A stretch of 18,229 bases of DNA from Planctomycetaceae bacterium UBA2972 (GTDB lineage Bacteria > Planctomycetota > Planctomycetia > Pirellulales > Pirellulaceae), in assembly GCA_002348315.1 (NCBI GenBank), contig DEAW01000063.1:1-18229 (forward strand), read 5' to 3'. A program made the translations under genes and the position numbers. How positions within the stretch are numbered: the first letter of the stretch is position 1; every line of letters begins with the position of its first letter. Positions 1 through 8,963 of the stretch are shown here, one piece after another. The notes beneath the pieces were generated by a model, which was not told the origin of the DNA, searched no databases, and worked only from the letters and a program-made list of their open reading frames with translations.

Positions 1-106
1 CGTGCTGCCATTATAACAAACTAAGACGGTTGGCTAGGCTACCATAACTAACTGGTCAGCAGCAAAGTGCGAAAGTCCGTCGTTGCTGAACACAAGACAT
101 GATTTG

Positions 107-3100
107 CTAGTCGAATAGTATCTCCTGATGACAATCATGCCGGATAAAGAGAAGTCTGGCTGTAATTGCAGAGACTGGGAGTTTGAACATCTGCGCAACC
201 GTGGCGCGATAGGCAGTCAGTTGCGGAGTGTAATGCGTGAGACGTTCAGGCAGTGATTCAAGATCGTCTCCGAGCCAATCCGTCTTGAAGTCAATAATGT
301 CAGCTCCGACTAAAGCGTCGCCACGAAAACCCAGGACGATTCGGTCTGCGAATCCTCTTATAAGTTGTTCGTCGACAATAGCAGTGACCGGGAGTTCGTT
401 AAAAACTCGTAAGTCCGTCGTGTCCGCTAACACCGGATGAATCTGGTAAAAGTGGCGAGACAGTGCTTTGGCGATCTCGCTGTCAGGTGAAATTGAATGA
501 AGTAAAGATGAAAGCGGTTCGCTAATGACGATACGGTTATGTTGTAAAACAGCCAGAGACTCCTGAGCAGAATTGGGGTTCCACCATTGGATGTATTCGA
601 AAGCCTTGTGAACTAACGTGCCAAATTCCAGAGCCGAAGTACTTGATTTACGCAACAAGGACCTGACTTTGAACTGTGTTCCTCCTTCCAGGCTTGACGG
701 GGAAGCAGTGGGTAATTCCTGGGGAGAAGCCTGAGCAGTCCGCTGTAGCCCATGTTGGAATAAAGGCCGGTCATCCATAGGTTCGGAGTTGTCCGGCAAT
801 GAAGAAAACCAATCTGGTTTGCCTTCCCGATAGATGGTGTGATCTGGAGTCTGATCGTATGCATCGGTGACCGCTAGTTGGATTAATGCGGCGATGGTCG
901 TTGGTGGAGTCTTCGGTGGCTTTTCGTTGCAGGGCCCAATTAAATACAAGGCGTGTACAGCTCGGGTCATTGCAACATAGAGTACGCACAGTGCTTCCTG
1001 TGTTTTTTCGGTGAGCGTTGCGTTAACGGCCTGAGTATATTCGGCAGGTAATATTCCCATTAGCGATTCACTGCGATACGCAAATACCTTTTGGGGAAGT
1101 TGCGTTTCTGAAGACCGACTAACGACGTACTTGGGAGTTTTTGTCAACGTATTATCGAGTGTTGGCAGGATCACCGCATCGAATTCGAGTCCTTTAGATT
1201 GGTGTACAGTCATTACTCGGACTGTTGAGGTGGATTCATCTGCGAAGGACTCCAGTTCAAGTGCCAGATTGAATTCCGTGAGACGGAGAGGATCCAATCC
1301 ACTGAACGAATCAGCAAAGGAAATCATTTGGTTTAACCTGCTACGTTGGGCACTGGTCACCACCTCGTCGAACTCGCCACATAATTCATGAAGATATCCA
1401 CTTAGGCCAATGTCCAATAGATTCTGACGCTCTCGATTCAAAATTGCATCAGAGAGAGCAAGGTGATCAGGAGCAGCAAGGCGTTGCCGTAAAGGTGATT
1501 GGGAAATGCGGAATAATGCCGTTTTATCCTCGGGGAATTCGAGCAAGTGTAACCAGGCCTGAACGAGTTGGACGGGATGGAAATGAGTAAGCGGATTGCC
1601 ACCTTCTTCGCTTGCTCGGATCCCGCGTTGATTCAGTTCAGATATTAACGTGGCGATGTGTATGTTTTTCCTTACTAAAATCCCGATGGAGATCGCCTTA
1701 TTTGTGTTAATCAGTTCTATCGTCTTCTCGACAGCAGCCTGAAGAGCACAGTGGACACGATCCTCGCTGTTGGAGCCGGCGGAAGCATTGTCGAATTGGA
1801 TATAGCCTGGTAAATCCAACTCGGTCTCATGCTCGGGGAATTCATCGACCCAGCGTTTGAGAATAGGTGTGTATTTTCCTAATGCGGGATGAGCAGTTAA
1901 GTTGCAAAAAACCTTGTTTACGAATTGGAGTACAACGTCAGAGGAACGCCAACTCTTTTTCATTCCTTTATCAGATAAATTGGCGACAGAGGCTGACAGT
2001 GTATTGAAGATTTCCCTACGGCCGCCGCGCCATCCATAGATGGCCTGTTTCACATCGCCCACACAAAACAGTGAAGACTCCACGCCTCCCGGTAATTTAG
2101 TTAAATCGTAGACCAGGCGGCTAATAGCATTCCATTGAGGCACGGAAGTGTCCTGAAATTCGTCGAGCATTAGGTGCTCGATTTCGTTTGATAACCGGCC
2201 AATGACTGCGGGTGGTAAATTGCCAAAATCGCCCGCTAACGTGGTGACGTCTGTAAATTCAAGTTGATTGTGGCGTTGTTTTGCATTACTAAAAGCGGTT
2301 TCGAAGCGTGTTAATAGGTCGAATGTAGCAGTCGTTTGGTTGTGTAGCTCAACGGTAAAACGGTGTTTAAGAAAATCAATTACCGTTTGGTAGGTTGTGA
2401 GAACGGGCGTTGGGATCTCTTTTTTTCCAAATCGAGATTCCCCTTCAATCAACTTCTTTAAGATCCCCGTAGTCGCAGCCTTTTGGTAATCGCCGCGCCG
2501 CATTCGACCGACATCCTCGTTGATCACCTTATGGAAGGATTCGTATTCGTCTGCGTTGAGATATTCCTCTAGTTGGGCCAAAGCTGCTTCGAGAACTTCA
2601 TTCGATACAGGATTCGTAGAAATCGGGTACGTCCAGGCTTCCTCGCTGCTTTGGCGATGAATGTCGCGTAAGCCTTTGACGGCTTCACGAATCTGGTCGC
2701 TAACGCTACGTCGTACCTGGCCTTTGTTGAGTAGCATTAGCAAACGAGCTAAGTCCGAATTCTTTCCAAATTGAAGGACTTCGTTAATTGCCTGATCGAC
2801 GTACTGGTTATATTCGGTAGTGCTTAGGACTGACCAGCCAGGCGTTAAGCCATATTCAAATCCGAGTTGGATGGCCCACTTAGCAAAAAATGAATCAAGC
2901 GTACCTATTTTTAAGAGGTGGAGTTGTTCCAGTATTAGATTGAAAGCAGATTCAAAAGACAGAGTTAACGCAGAACCACTCTCCTCACTGAGTTGATCTA
3001 CCAGCTTGTCGGAGGTTTCTTCGTCGAGGACGGCGGCCGCAATTCGTTCAAGAATCCGATCGCGTATTTCTCCGGCGGCTTTGCGCGTAAATGTTGTAGC

Positions 3101-3217
3101 CAGGATGTCACGCGGGTCAACGTCGTTACAAAGCAGGAGAATATAGCGATTCGATAACCGAAAGGTCTTGCCAGTGCCGGCTGAAGCGCGGATGAGTAAG
3201 TGCTTGAATTCACTCAT
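107..3217 (-). CDS. addA: AddA/RecB-type UvrD-family helicase-nuclease
   Basis: A 1036-residue superfamily 1A DNA helicase with a C-terminal RecB-family nuclease. It should act with AddB to unwind and resect double-strand breaks for recombination. Helicase motifs in order: Walker A ASAGTGKT (11-18), motif Ia TTFTRKAAGEI (41-51), Walker B DEFQD (352-356), motif III around GDVKQAIYGWRGG (387-399), motif IV near KSWRSS (421-426), motif V TVHQSKGLEFD (670-680) and motif VI YVAMTRA (747-753). The nuclease shows GTLVHKAFEY (866-875), Asp958 in GFADRI and IIDFKTD (974-980), with Asp976 and Lys978 as expected catalytic residues. The ATG overlaps the TGA of the upstream addB gene, and AAGGAG lies 8 nt before it inside addB, so the two are probably translationally coupled. 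All key residues look intact. The AddA label rather than RecB rests on the nuclease-bearing AddB-like partner and the absence of recC or recD here. Confidence 0.88.
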   Translation of the reverse strand: MSEFKHLLIRASAGTGKTFRLSNRYILLLCNDVDPRDILATTFTRKAAGEIRDRILERIAAAVLDEETSDKLVDQLSEESGSALTLSFESAFNLILEQLHLLKIGTLDSFFAKWAIQLGFEYGLTPGWSVLSTTEYNQYVDQAINEVLQFGKNSDLARLLMLLNKGQVRRSVSDQIREAVKGLRDIHRQSSEEAWTYPISTNPVSNEVLEAALAQLEEYLNADEYESFHKVINEDVGRMRRGDYQKAATTGILKKLIEGESRFGKKEIPTPVLTTYQTVIDFLKHRFTVELHNQTTATFDLLTRFETAFSNAKQRHNQLEFTDVTTLAGDFGNLPPAVIGRLSNEIEHLMLDEFQDTSVPQWNAISRLVYDLTKLPGGVESSLFCVGDVKQAIYGWRGGRREIFNTLSASVANLSDKGMKKSWRSSDVVLQFVNKVFCNLTAHPALGKYTPILKRWVDEFPEHETELDLPGYIQFDNASAGSNSEDRVHCALQAAVEKTIELINTNKAISIGILVRKNIHIATLISELNQRGIRASEEGGNPLTHFHPVQLVQAWLHLLEFPEDKTALFRISQSPLRQRLAAPDHLALSDAILNRERQNLLDIGLSGYLHELCGEFDEVVTSAQRSRLNQMISFADSFSGLDPLRLTEFNLALELESFADESTSTVRVMTVHQSKGLEFDAVILPTLDNTLTKTPKYVVSRSSETQLPQKVFAYRSESLMGILPAEYTQAVNATLTEKTQEALCVLYVAMTRAVHALYLIGPCNEKPPKTPPTTIAALIQLAVTDAYDQTPDHTIYREGKPDWFSSLPDNSEPMDDRPLFQHGLQRTAQASPQELPTASPSSLEGGTQFKVRSLLRKSSTSALEFGTLVHKAFEYIQWWNPNSAQESLAVLQHNRIVISEPLSSLLHSISPDSEIAKALSRHFYQIHPVLADTTDLRVFNELPVTAIVDEQLIRGFADRIVLGFRGDALVGADIIDFKTDWLGDDLESLPERLTHYTPQLTAYRATVAQMFKLPVSAITARLLFIRHDCHQEILFD

Positions 3218-5994
3218 TTATTAGTCTCCTTAAGGCGAGTGAATCCTGGAGAATCGAGCGCTGTTCTGCCTAGCAGATCCGCATAATCATCAAAATCTAT
3301 TTTTGGTTCGTCATCGGTGATTTCAAATTCGCCCTTTTGTATTTGTTGAATGATATGGACGGCGAGTTGGTCAGCGTCTTTAAGTTCAGTCTCATTCCAC
3401 TCAGCCATATTTTCGCCGATTGCATCCAGATCGTTGCCTATGTTGATGTAACCAAGTGTTACCGCTGAGTCTCCCGTGATAGACCGACATAAATGGCGGT
3501 ACATGGGAAGCTGGAGGTCTTTCCAGTAGGGGACCTGATTGATGTTATGCGTTTTTTTCGGAGACTCAGCTTTTTCGGATGTCTTATAGTCAAACACGGC
3601 ATAAGTGTCGGTGGCGGAGTGATAATCGATCCGATCAATGCGACCATGGATCTTGCAATCCGGCGCAGTCTCTAGAATCAAAGCGGCATCCTCCGGGGCA
3701 TATTCTACCTCCTTAATTTCCCAGCCTGTTGCTCGCCATGATGTCTGCCAGGCGGCGAAGCGATCCAATCTGCGTTGGATTTGTTCAAACTGCAGACGAA
3801 CAGCCGGATAAGTGCCGGCCCCATATTTTCGTCGATACAGATTTAAGGACGTGTCGCGTAAAAACAAGACGATCTCTTCTTCGACTGTCGAATTTGCTAC
3901 GTCGGATTTGCCGAACTCAAAGAGAACGTTGTGGATGAAATTGCCATATGCAAGTGGGTCGAGTTCCTGAGCGGTATCGTCGAGGGACCCTAATCGCAGC
4001 ACATGGCTGAGATAATAGCGTAATGGGCAGTAGAGATAGGAACGCAAGGACGTTACGCTGTAGGACTCCTGCTCGTGGGCTGAAGTGGTAATCCTGAGAG
4101 GATCGAAAGGGGCCATGGGGAAAGATGTTGGATGTTGATGGCCTGTTTGTGTGGTGTTCCCTTTGGAGTAATCGTAGATTAATTGCGCACGCTCGGTTAA
4201 CGTGCCATTGAGTAGCAATCGTGAAATTGACTGCGGATTCCCCTCGGCGTTGATACGGTTAGTGATCAGGGAGATTTCACGATGATGGCTCATAAGTGAA
4301 AGTGAATAGGCATCGCGAGCAAACCGACGTTGATTAGTAAGTAAGCCAAGGTGATTACGTATCTCATCGGTAAGAAACAACTCCGAGTCAGATGAAGAGG
4401 GAATGATTCCCTCATTCACATCGGTGAGGATCACGTGACTTTGAGGCGTCCATGGAGTGTCGAGCCAGCCGCCTAAACTAACACTCGAGGGTCTTCGACT
4501 TGTTGGGGCAATAGCCGATGCTAATGAAGTAACAAGTTGTTCCAGGAACTGTTGGGCGGAACAGTCTATGCCTAAGGCAATGAAGGCATCAGCTAACTCA
4601 GTGGATTGACGGTTGATCGTTGAAAGAGCGGCGATCATCTCTGAATCAGTTTCACGATTTAAGAGCTGATCTCCCATGGCCGTATCAATCGCAGTGATGA
4701 GGTTTTCGTGATGGGTGATGGCAGAGTGGTCGTCACTGGAAAATGCGGCTAACCACTGGTCGACAGCCGACATTGCTGCCTCAAGTTGGCGATAGTATTT
4801 TCCGCCCGGAAGCCTCTGCAGTTCACCATAAGGTAAGTGGCGTTGTTGAAACTGGACCAGTTGGTCGATGACGGTCATCGAGGAAAGAGTGGAATCTAAG
4901 CGGTGTAAGAGATGGGGATAGCGAACTAGTGATGCAAGTGACTCAAAAGTAGGGTTGGATATATGTGATGCGATGAGGCTAAGCAATACTAATGCCGGCG
5001 TATCGGACAGCTTACGACCCGCTGGCGCGTTAACCTGTAGGCCAAAGTTATTTAGGTTTCGTTCGATCTGTTTCGGATTGCCACCTGGAACAGCAATGAA
5101 AATGTCGGCAACGCTTACCTGCGAAGGGTAATTGGAAATTATATCGGCAATCAAATCTGCCTGATGATCACCGCTGGACGCTATATGCAAGTGTTCAGTA
5201 AGTGAGGTATCTAACAGAGGTTTGGTCCATTGGTCGGCAATTAGACAGCCAACTTTATCAAAATGGTCACTGTGTGATTCCGGAGCGAACACCAGGATGG
5301 TTGGGGCGGGGGTGATTTGAGTAAGAAACTGCCTGTGAACAATGCTTAGATCGGTACACCCTGCAATGATAAAGCTAGAATTCTCATCAAGTGTAAGCTC
5401 ATGTTTCTCGAGGGCTACGAGTCTAGCAGTTTGAAGATCCCAGAGATCCAGTTGGTCCAGGATCGCTAGATAATTATTTTGCACTTCATGTAAAGCTTGC
5501 CATCGAGCCTGTTCGTGAGGCTGGTTTTCCCTTTTGAAATAAGCTACAAGGTCATTGAAACGAATTCCTTCGCCGGACAACTCCTGATGCAGAGCTCCTA
5601 CAACTTTCGCAATGGGCAACCAGGCTGAATGGTTGTCGGGCCTGGGTGGTTTAGGAAGAAAAGCTTTTAATTGCTTTTGCTTATTGGTTTTCAATAATGC
5701 CTGTATCCACACCAGTTGTTGTAACGATTCAGAAGCCTCTGGCTTTGTTGAATAGCAAAGTTCGGGAAGTGAGCCCGCGGTAATGATATTGGGCGCCAGT
5801 AATGGGCTGTTGGTTTTGTTCGTGGCGAGAACAAGCTGCTGTTGCAATTGTCGCACAGCCGTAGACGACGGCAAGACGATATTTACGTTTGCTAAGTTAA
5901 CGAGATGTCCATCGGTAAATGGCCCGAGTAACCAATCGCAGAGATTGGTAATAGGGTGCTGCTGCCAGCCCAGAAAGTGAATTGTTTCTTGCAC
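3214..5994 (-). CDS. addB: AddB-like PD-(D/E)XK nuclease, partner of AddA
   Basis: A 926-residue protein of the AddB type: an inactivated helicase-like body followed by a RecB-family nuclease. The N terminus (about 38-52, NIVLPSSTAVRQL) sits where a P-loop would be but has no GxxGxGKS/T, which resembles AddB proteins that bind no ATP there. The nuclease begins near SYLYCPLRYYL (Cys656), continues through GNFIH (His688) and GRIDRID (784-790), and ends its core with FDYKTSE, where Asp802 and Lys804 should be catalytic. A QLPMY motif follows. The three C-terminal cysteines that complete the iron-sulfur staple in Firmicute AddB are not seen; the matching region reads DFDDYADLLG (900-909). Translation is taken from GTG at 5994, with AAGG 6 nt upstream. 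The gene lies 84 nt after tsaE and overlaps addA by 4 nt. Overall sequence identity to known AddB is probably low, so the name rests on architecture and partner. Confidence 0.78.
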   Translation of the reverse strand: MQETIHFLGWQQHPITNLCDWLLGPFTDGHLVNLANVNIVLPSSTAVRQLQQQLVLATNKTNSPLLAPNIITAGSLPELCYSTKPEASESLQQLVWIQALLKTNKQKQLKAFLPKPPRPDNHSAWLPIAKVVGALHQELSGEGIRFNDLVAYFKRENQPHEQARWQALHEVQNNYLAILDQLDLWDLQTARLVALEKHELTLDENSSFIIAGCTDLSIVHRQFLTQITPAPTILVFAPESHSDHFDKVGCLIADQWTKPLLDTSLTEHLHIASSGDHQADLIADIISNYPSQVSVADIFIAVPGGNPKQIERNLNNFGLQVNAPAGRKLSDTPALVLLSLIASHISNPTFESLASLVRYPHLLHRLDSTLSSMTVIDQLVQFQQRHLPYGELQRLPGGKYYRQLEAAMSAVDQWLAAFSSDDHSAITHHENLITAIDTAMGDQLLNRETDSEMIAALSTINRQSTELADAFIALGIDCSAQQFLEQLVTSLASAIAPTSRRPSSVSLGGWLDTPWTPQSHVILTDVNEGIIPSSSDSELFLTDEIRNHLGLLTNQRRFARDAYSLSLMSHHREISLITNRINAEGNPQSISRLLLNGTLTERAQLIYDYSKGNTTQTGHQHPTSFPMAPFDPLRITTSAHEQESYSVTSLRSYLYCPLRYYLSHVLRLGSLDDTAQELDPLAYGNFIHNVLFEFGKSDVANSTVEEEIVLFLRDTSLNLYRRKYGAGTYPAVRLQFEQIQRRLDRFAAWQTSWRATGWEIKEVEYAPEDAALILETAPDCKIHGRIDRIDYHSATDTYAVFDYKTSEKAESPKKTHNINQVPYWKDLQLPMYRHLCRSITGDSAVTLGYINIGNDLDAIGENMAEWNETELKDADQLAVHIIQQIQKGEFEITDDEPKIDFDDYADLLGRTALDSPGFTRLKETNK

Positions 5995-6034
5995 GCAAAA
6001 CCTTAATAGAAGATGAAGAATGACGTTGCGCGAT

Positions 6035-6063
6035 ATTTTAGCAAATCAATGCTGAATTGACCA
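6035..6063 (-). promoter_or_regulatory. Possible promoter upstream of addB
   Basis: In the 84-nt gap between tsaE and addB, the minus strand carries TGGTCA (6063-6058), a 17-nt spacer and TAAAAT (6040-6035). These match the sigma-70 consensus at 4 of 6 and 5 of 6 positions. It could give addBA a transcript independent of the genes upstream. The call rests on pattern alone. Confidence 0.25.
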
Positions 6064-6078
6064 AAATCTATACGTCCA

Positions 6079-6606
6079 TTAGGTACAGGATCGTGCTAAG
6101 GCGGTAAGGCAATCTACATATTTTGTCGTTGCGCTAAATTCAAATCGTCGCGAATATTCCCCGTCGATCACGATGTTTAAGGAGATCTGTTCGCGTGGTA
6201 GACAGTCACTAAACTTTTCCGCCCACTCTATGAATACGTAGCCATCGGTTAGATACATTTCGTCGACGCCTAATTCAAGGAATTCGTCGGCATCCTTAAT
6301 GCGATATGCATCTAGATGAAAAACGTGTCGCTTTAAAGGATATTGGTTACAGATGACAAAGGTAGGGCTAGTGACCTGTTCGGGTGTGCCTCCGAGTGCT
6401 ACGGCAATTCCCTGCACAAATCGAGTTTTCCCCGCCCCCAAAGTGCCTGAGAGGGCAATGGTGGTGTTGCCGGGAATGCAGTTAACAAAAGCCTGAGCTA
6501 GCTTGTCGGTAATCGCTTCCGACTCAGATGTTGCACTGAATTCAAACGTATTAATGTTGATAGCCCTTTTTAGAAAGTTGCCTGATTTGTCCGTCTGATG
6601 CGACAA
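6079..6606 (-). CDS. tsaE: tRNA t6A biosynthesis ATPase TsaE (YjeE)
   Basis: TsaE is the small cytoplasmic ATPase that supports TsaB-TsaC-TsaD in making N6-threonylcarbamoyladenosine at position 37 of ANN-decoding tRNAs. Counting from TTG at 6606 (175 residues), the protein shows Walker A GTLGAGKT (54-61), the TSPTF motif (79-83), HLDAYRI (97-103), ELGVDE near 111-116 and the FIEWAEK motif (125-131), all diagnostic of the family. The start is uncertain. No ATG or GTG lies near the expected N terminus. The TTG at 6606 has GGGAG 7 nt upstream and lies inside the 3' end of thiL. An ATT at 6555, preceded by AAGGG at 8 nt, would give 158 residues, closer to the usual family length. An ATG at 6798 would overlap thiL by nearly 250 nt and add a tail unlike TsaE, so I rejected it. 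The overlap suggests coupling to thiL. Confidence 0.9.
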   Translation of the reverse strand: MSHQTDKSGNFLKRAININTFEFSATSESEAITDKLAQAFVNCIPGNTTIALSGTLGAGKTRFVQGIAVALGGTPEQVTSPTFVICNQYPLKRHVFHLDAYRIKDADEFLELGVDEMYLTDGYVFIEWAEKFSDCLPREQISLNIVIDGEYSRRFEFSATTKYVDCLTALARSCT

Positions 6607-7444
6607 GTGTGATTTCTCCCGAATCGTTAATGGTACCAATTCTCTGAATTGATGTCGGCTGTGCCGTTGAATTAAAGTCGAGTTCGAATTCGGGGGCGAC
6701 GGTAAAAAGTAATTCGAAATCTTCTCCATCGTAGAGTGCAGAATGGATCGCATCCGAGCGGTTTGCGATTGTGTCGCGTAATGGGATTGCGTCTTCATTT
6801 AATTCGGCGCCTAACGCATCGGTAAGTAACGAAGCCAAATCAATTACCAAGCCATCGGTGATATCGGTTATTGCATGCACGGCCGGGCATTTTGCCAACT
6901 CGAGTCCTAACGCAATCTGCGGTTGGAAGCTGATGTGGTGGCCGTGAATGCTTCCGCCTAAGGGGCCAGATACGTAGATGGCATCGCCGTATTTAGTTCC
7001 AGAGCGGTACTTCAGTTCTGTCGAAGTTGCGTTGCCGAGAATGGTAATTGAGACTGTTAGAGGGCCCGCGTGACGATTGAAGTCGCCACCGACGATCTGA
7101 GTGCGAAAGGTGTCTGCCAGATCGAGTATTCCCAGATACAATTCTTTAACCAGTTCTAATTTCCAATGATTTGGAATGATAAGTGAAACAACTGCATAAG
7201 ATGGTGTTGCTCCCATCGCGGCGATATCACTGAGATTGACCGCCAAGGCTTTATGCCCAATTTCTGCTGGAGTATGGATGCGTGTGTCAAAATGAACCTG
7301 ATCAACGATACTGTCCGTACTAATCACCTGAATTGCTGTAGCAGAGGCTGCCGGGAGCACTGCGCAATCGTCACCAATTCCACAATCCTCTGCAGACTGT
7401 TGTGATAGTTGAGTATTCAACCAGTCAATAAACTCTGATTCCAT
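6551..7444 (-). CDS. thiL: Thiamine-monophosphate kinase ThiL
   Basis: ThiL phosphorylates thiamine monophosphate to thiamine diphosphate, the last step of cofactor synthesis, using ATP and Mg2+. The 297-residue protein has the expected AIR-synthase-like fold signatures: GIGDDCAVL (22-30), STDSIVDQVHF (42-52), VNLSDIAAMGA (69-79), GGDFN (119-123), ITDGL (195-199) and DGEDFELLF (239-247). The metal-binding acidic residues in these motifs are all present. I chose ATG 7444 because ThiL proteins begin close to the sequence MESEFIDWL; a TTG at 7462 would add six residues but has no ribosome binding site. The gene follows the HtrA gene by 77 nt and its 3' end overlaps tsaE. Other thiamine genes are not in the window, so the linkage looks positional rather than pathway-based. 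Confidence 0.93.
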   Translation of the reverse strand: MESEFIDWLNTQLSQQSAEDCGIGDDCAVLPAASATAIQVISTDSIVDQVHFDTRIHTPAEIGHKALAVNLSDIAAMGATPSYAVVSLIIPNHWKLELVKELYLGILDLADTFRTQIVGGDFNRHAGPLTVSITILGNATSTELKYRSGTKYGDAIYVSGPLGGSIHGHHISFQPQIALGLELAKCPAVHAITDITDGLVIDLASLLTDALGAELNEDAIPLRDTIANRSDAIHSALYDGEDFELLFTVAPEFELDFNSTAQPTSIQRIGTINDSGEITLVASDGQIRQLSKKGYQH

Positions 7445-7521
7445 AAGACGCTCTGGTAGCAAAACGATAGGCTACAACTACCACCTATGGTAACGATCGT
7501 ATAGAAAGCCGTAAATTCGGC

Positions 7522-8919
7522 CTACTTCGCTTTAAAGAATTCACCGAAGAAGAATTCGGAATCCCGGTAGATATAAAATGTAACCGGCCTGCGACTCGCA
7601 ACTACCTCGCTATTAAGGATATATTCCAGGTTGTCGAGGCTAAGTGTTTCCCATTTGTGAATCGCCAGGAGCACGTCACCCGCTCGAATTCCTTCGGAAC
7701 TGGCGGGACCAGTGTTTCGGACTTGGAGAACTTTTAATCCGCCTTCATATTTATTCTTGCCAGGCAGATTTCTGAATGAGATTGGCAACACGCGAATCCC
7801 AAGTTCATTCCAGGCTCGATTACTTGCTAATGCCTGGTTGGGAACATCTGATCCCATACCGAACCTTAAAGACATGCGTTCGTCATCACGTTTGATAGTT
7901 ACATTGGAGGTCGTAAAACCGGATTCAAGTAGATTTATGTAAAACGACGAAGCCCAGGAGATATCGGAATTTCCAAAATGAGTAATGCAATCACCGTCAC
8001 GTAAGCCACACTTCGCTGCCAGACTTTGTGGGGCGACGCTACTGACATAAATCTCTGGAGTACGATCGGAAATCTGAGTCTCTAGTTCTAAACCTGTAGC
8101 AATCCGTTGTTCCGCAGCCTGTCGTAATATGCGATTGGTAACCTTCATGGCGCGATCCATTGGAATTGCAAACCCAATAGCCAGAGCGCCGACACGTACG
8201 GCGACGTTGATGCCAATGGCCTCACCATGGATATTGATTAATGGACCGCCGGAGTTACCAGGATTGATACTCGCATCTGTCTGGATTAAATCCTGATAAA
8301 CCTGTTCTTCTGTCACCTGAACCTGCCGCTGCAAGCAACTGATAATCCCCTTAGTGATCGTGTCCTCATAGCCGTATGCATTGCCAATCGCAATCACAGT
8401 TTCACCAAGTAAGAGGTCCGAGGATGTTGCGAGTTCCATGACGGGGAATGGAACATCGCCCTCGATTTTGATGACTGCTAAATCAGTTTGGGAATCGACA
8501 GCTATGATTTGAGCGGCAAAGTCTTTTATATCTAAGTCCGCTGTTCGGCTCAGTCGAACCTGAATTCTGTCGATTCCGGAGATAACATGGTGGTTCGTAA
8601 GGATGTACCCGCGGGAATCAATGATGAGCCCTGTTCCCATCCCGTTCACTTCGGGATTGTTATCGGCAAGTAATTGCTGCGGCTGATTAGCAGGCTTGCG
8701 ACCACTGATGTTTACAACCGCTGGGGCCGCCTTCGCTATAGCTCGAACCACGGTGGTTTGACGCGCCGACTGCTCATTGATGCCCTGGGCAAGACACACC
8801 GACGCCAATAGGATGTAAGTCGTCACTGTATAGACGAATTGAACTAAATATTGCCGATACAAGGTGTTATCAAGCCAGTTACTAAGCCGCAGAATCGTTA
8901 ATAACTGTATTTTCGGCAC
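7522..8919 (-). CDS. HtrA/Deg-family trypsin-like serine protease with two PDZ domains
   Basis: A secreted or membrane-bound serine protease of the HtrA/Deg family (S1C) that should degrade or sense misfolded envelope proteins. Counting from GTG 8919 (465 residues), a hydrophobic stretch at about 23-45, ending near SVCLAQG, looks like a signal peptide or signal anchor. The preceding V of SVC does not fit a lipobox. The protease domain (about 55-265) has the whole triad: His111 in TNHHV, Asp146 in SQTDLAVI and Ser223 in GNSGGPL. A first PDZ-like region spans about 278-352 and a second, clearer one about 372-455 (with GIRAGDVLLAI). The GTG has no obvious ribosome binding site; an alternative TTG at 8862 would give a more standard signal peptide with one Arg near the start. 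It lies 44 nt after the Gfo/Idh-like gene and 77 nt before thiL. Confidence 0.9.
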   Translation of the reverse strand: MPKIQLLTILRLSNWLDNTLYRQYLVQFVYTVTTYILLASVCLAQGINEQSARQTTVVRAIAKAAPAVVNISGRKPANQPQQLLADNNPEVNGMGTGLIIDSRGYILTNHHVISGIDRIQVRLSRTADLDIKDFAAQIIAVDSQTDLAVIKIEGDVPFPVMELATSSDLLLGETVIAIGNAYGYEDTITKGIISCLQRQVQVTEEQVYQDLIQTDASINPGNSGGPLINIHGEAIGINVAVRVGALAIGFAIPMDRAMKVTNRILRQAAEQRIATGLELETQISDRTPEIYVSSVAPQSLAAKCGLRDGDCITHFGNSDISWASSFYINLLESGFTTSNVTIKRDDERMSLRFGMGSDVPNQALASNRAWNELGIRVLPISFRNLPGKNKYEGGLKVLQVRNTGPASSEGIRAGDVLLAIHKWETLSLDNLEYILNSEVVASRRPVTFYIYRDSEFFFGEFFKAK

Positions 8920-8963
8920 TTAGAGCGACGCGATTGATTTAACGAACCGGGGCGCGTTAAAGT

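Noticed and set aside
1..106. Inverted repeat CAGCAA/TTGCTG and a TATAAT-like word on the minus strand after addA
   Set aside because: The stem is 6 bp with a long loop and no run of T, and no -35 box stands at the right distance from TATAAT. I see no gene or clear terminator here.
6607..6798. In-frame N-terminal extension of TsaE from ATG 6798 (64 residues)
   Set aside because: It would lie wholly inside the well-conserved C-terminal part of ThiL, is rich in Ser, Arg and His, and matches nothing in TsaE proteins. It looks like the shadow of the thiL frame.
7505..7521. GCCG/CGGC hairpin just after the HtrA stop codon, followed by TTTC
   Set aside because: The stem is only 4 bp, too weak to call an intrinsic terminator.
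8784..8799. Lipoprotein signal in the HtrA protein (SVCLAQG)
   Set aside because: The residue before Cys is Val, which does not fit the lipobox; an ordinary signal peptide or signal anchor is more likely.
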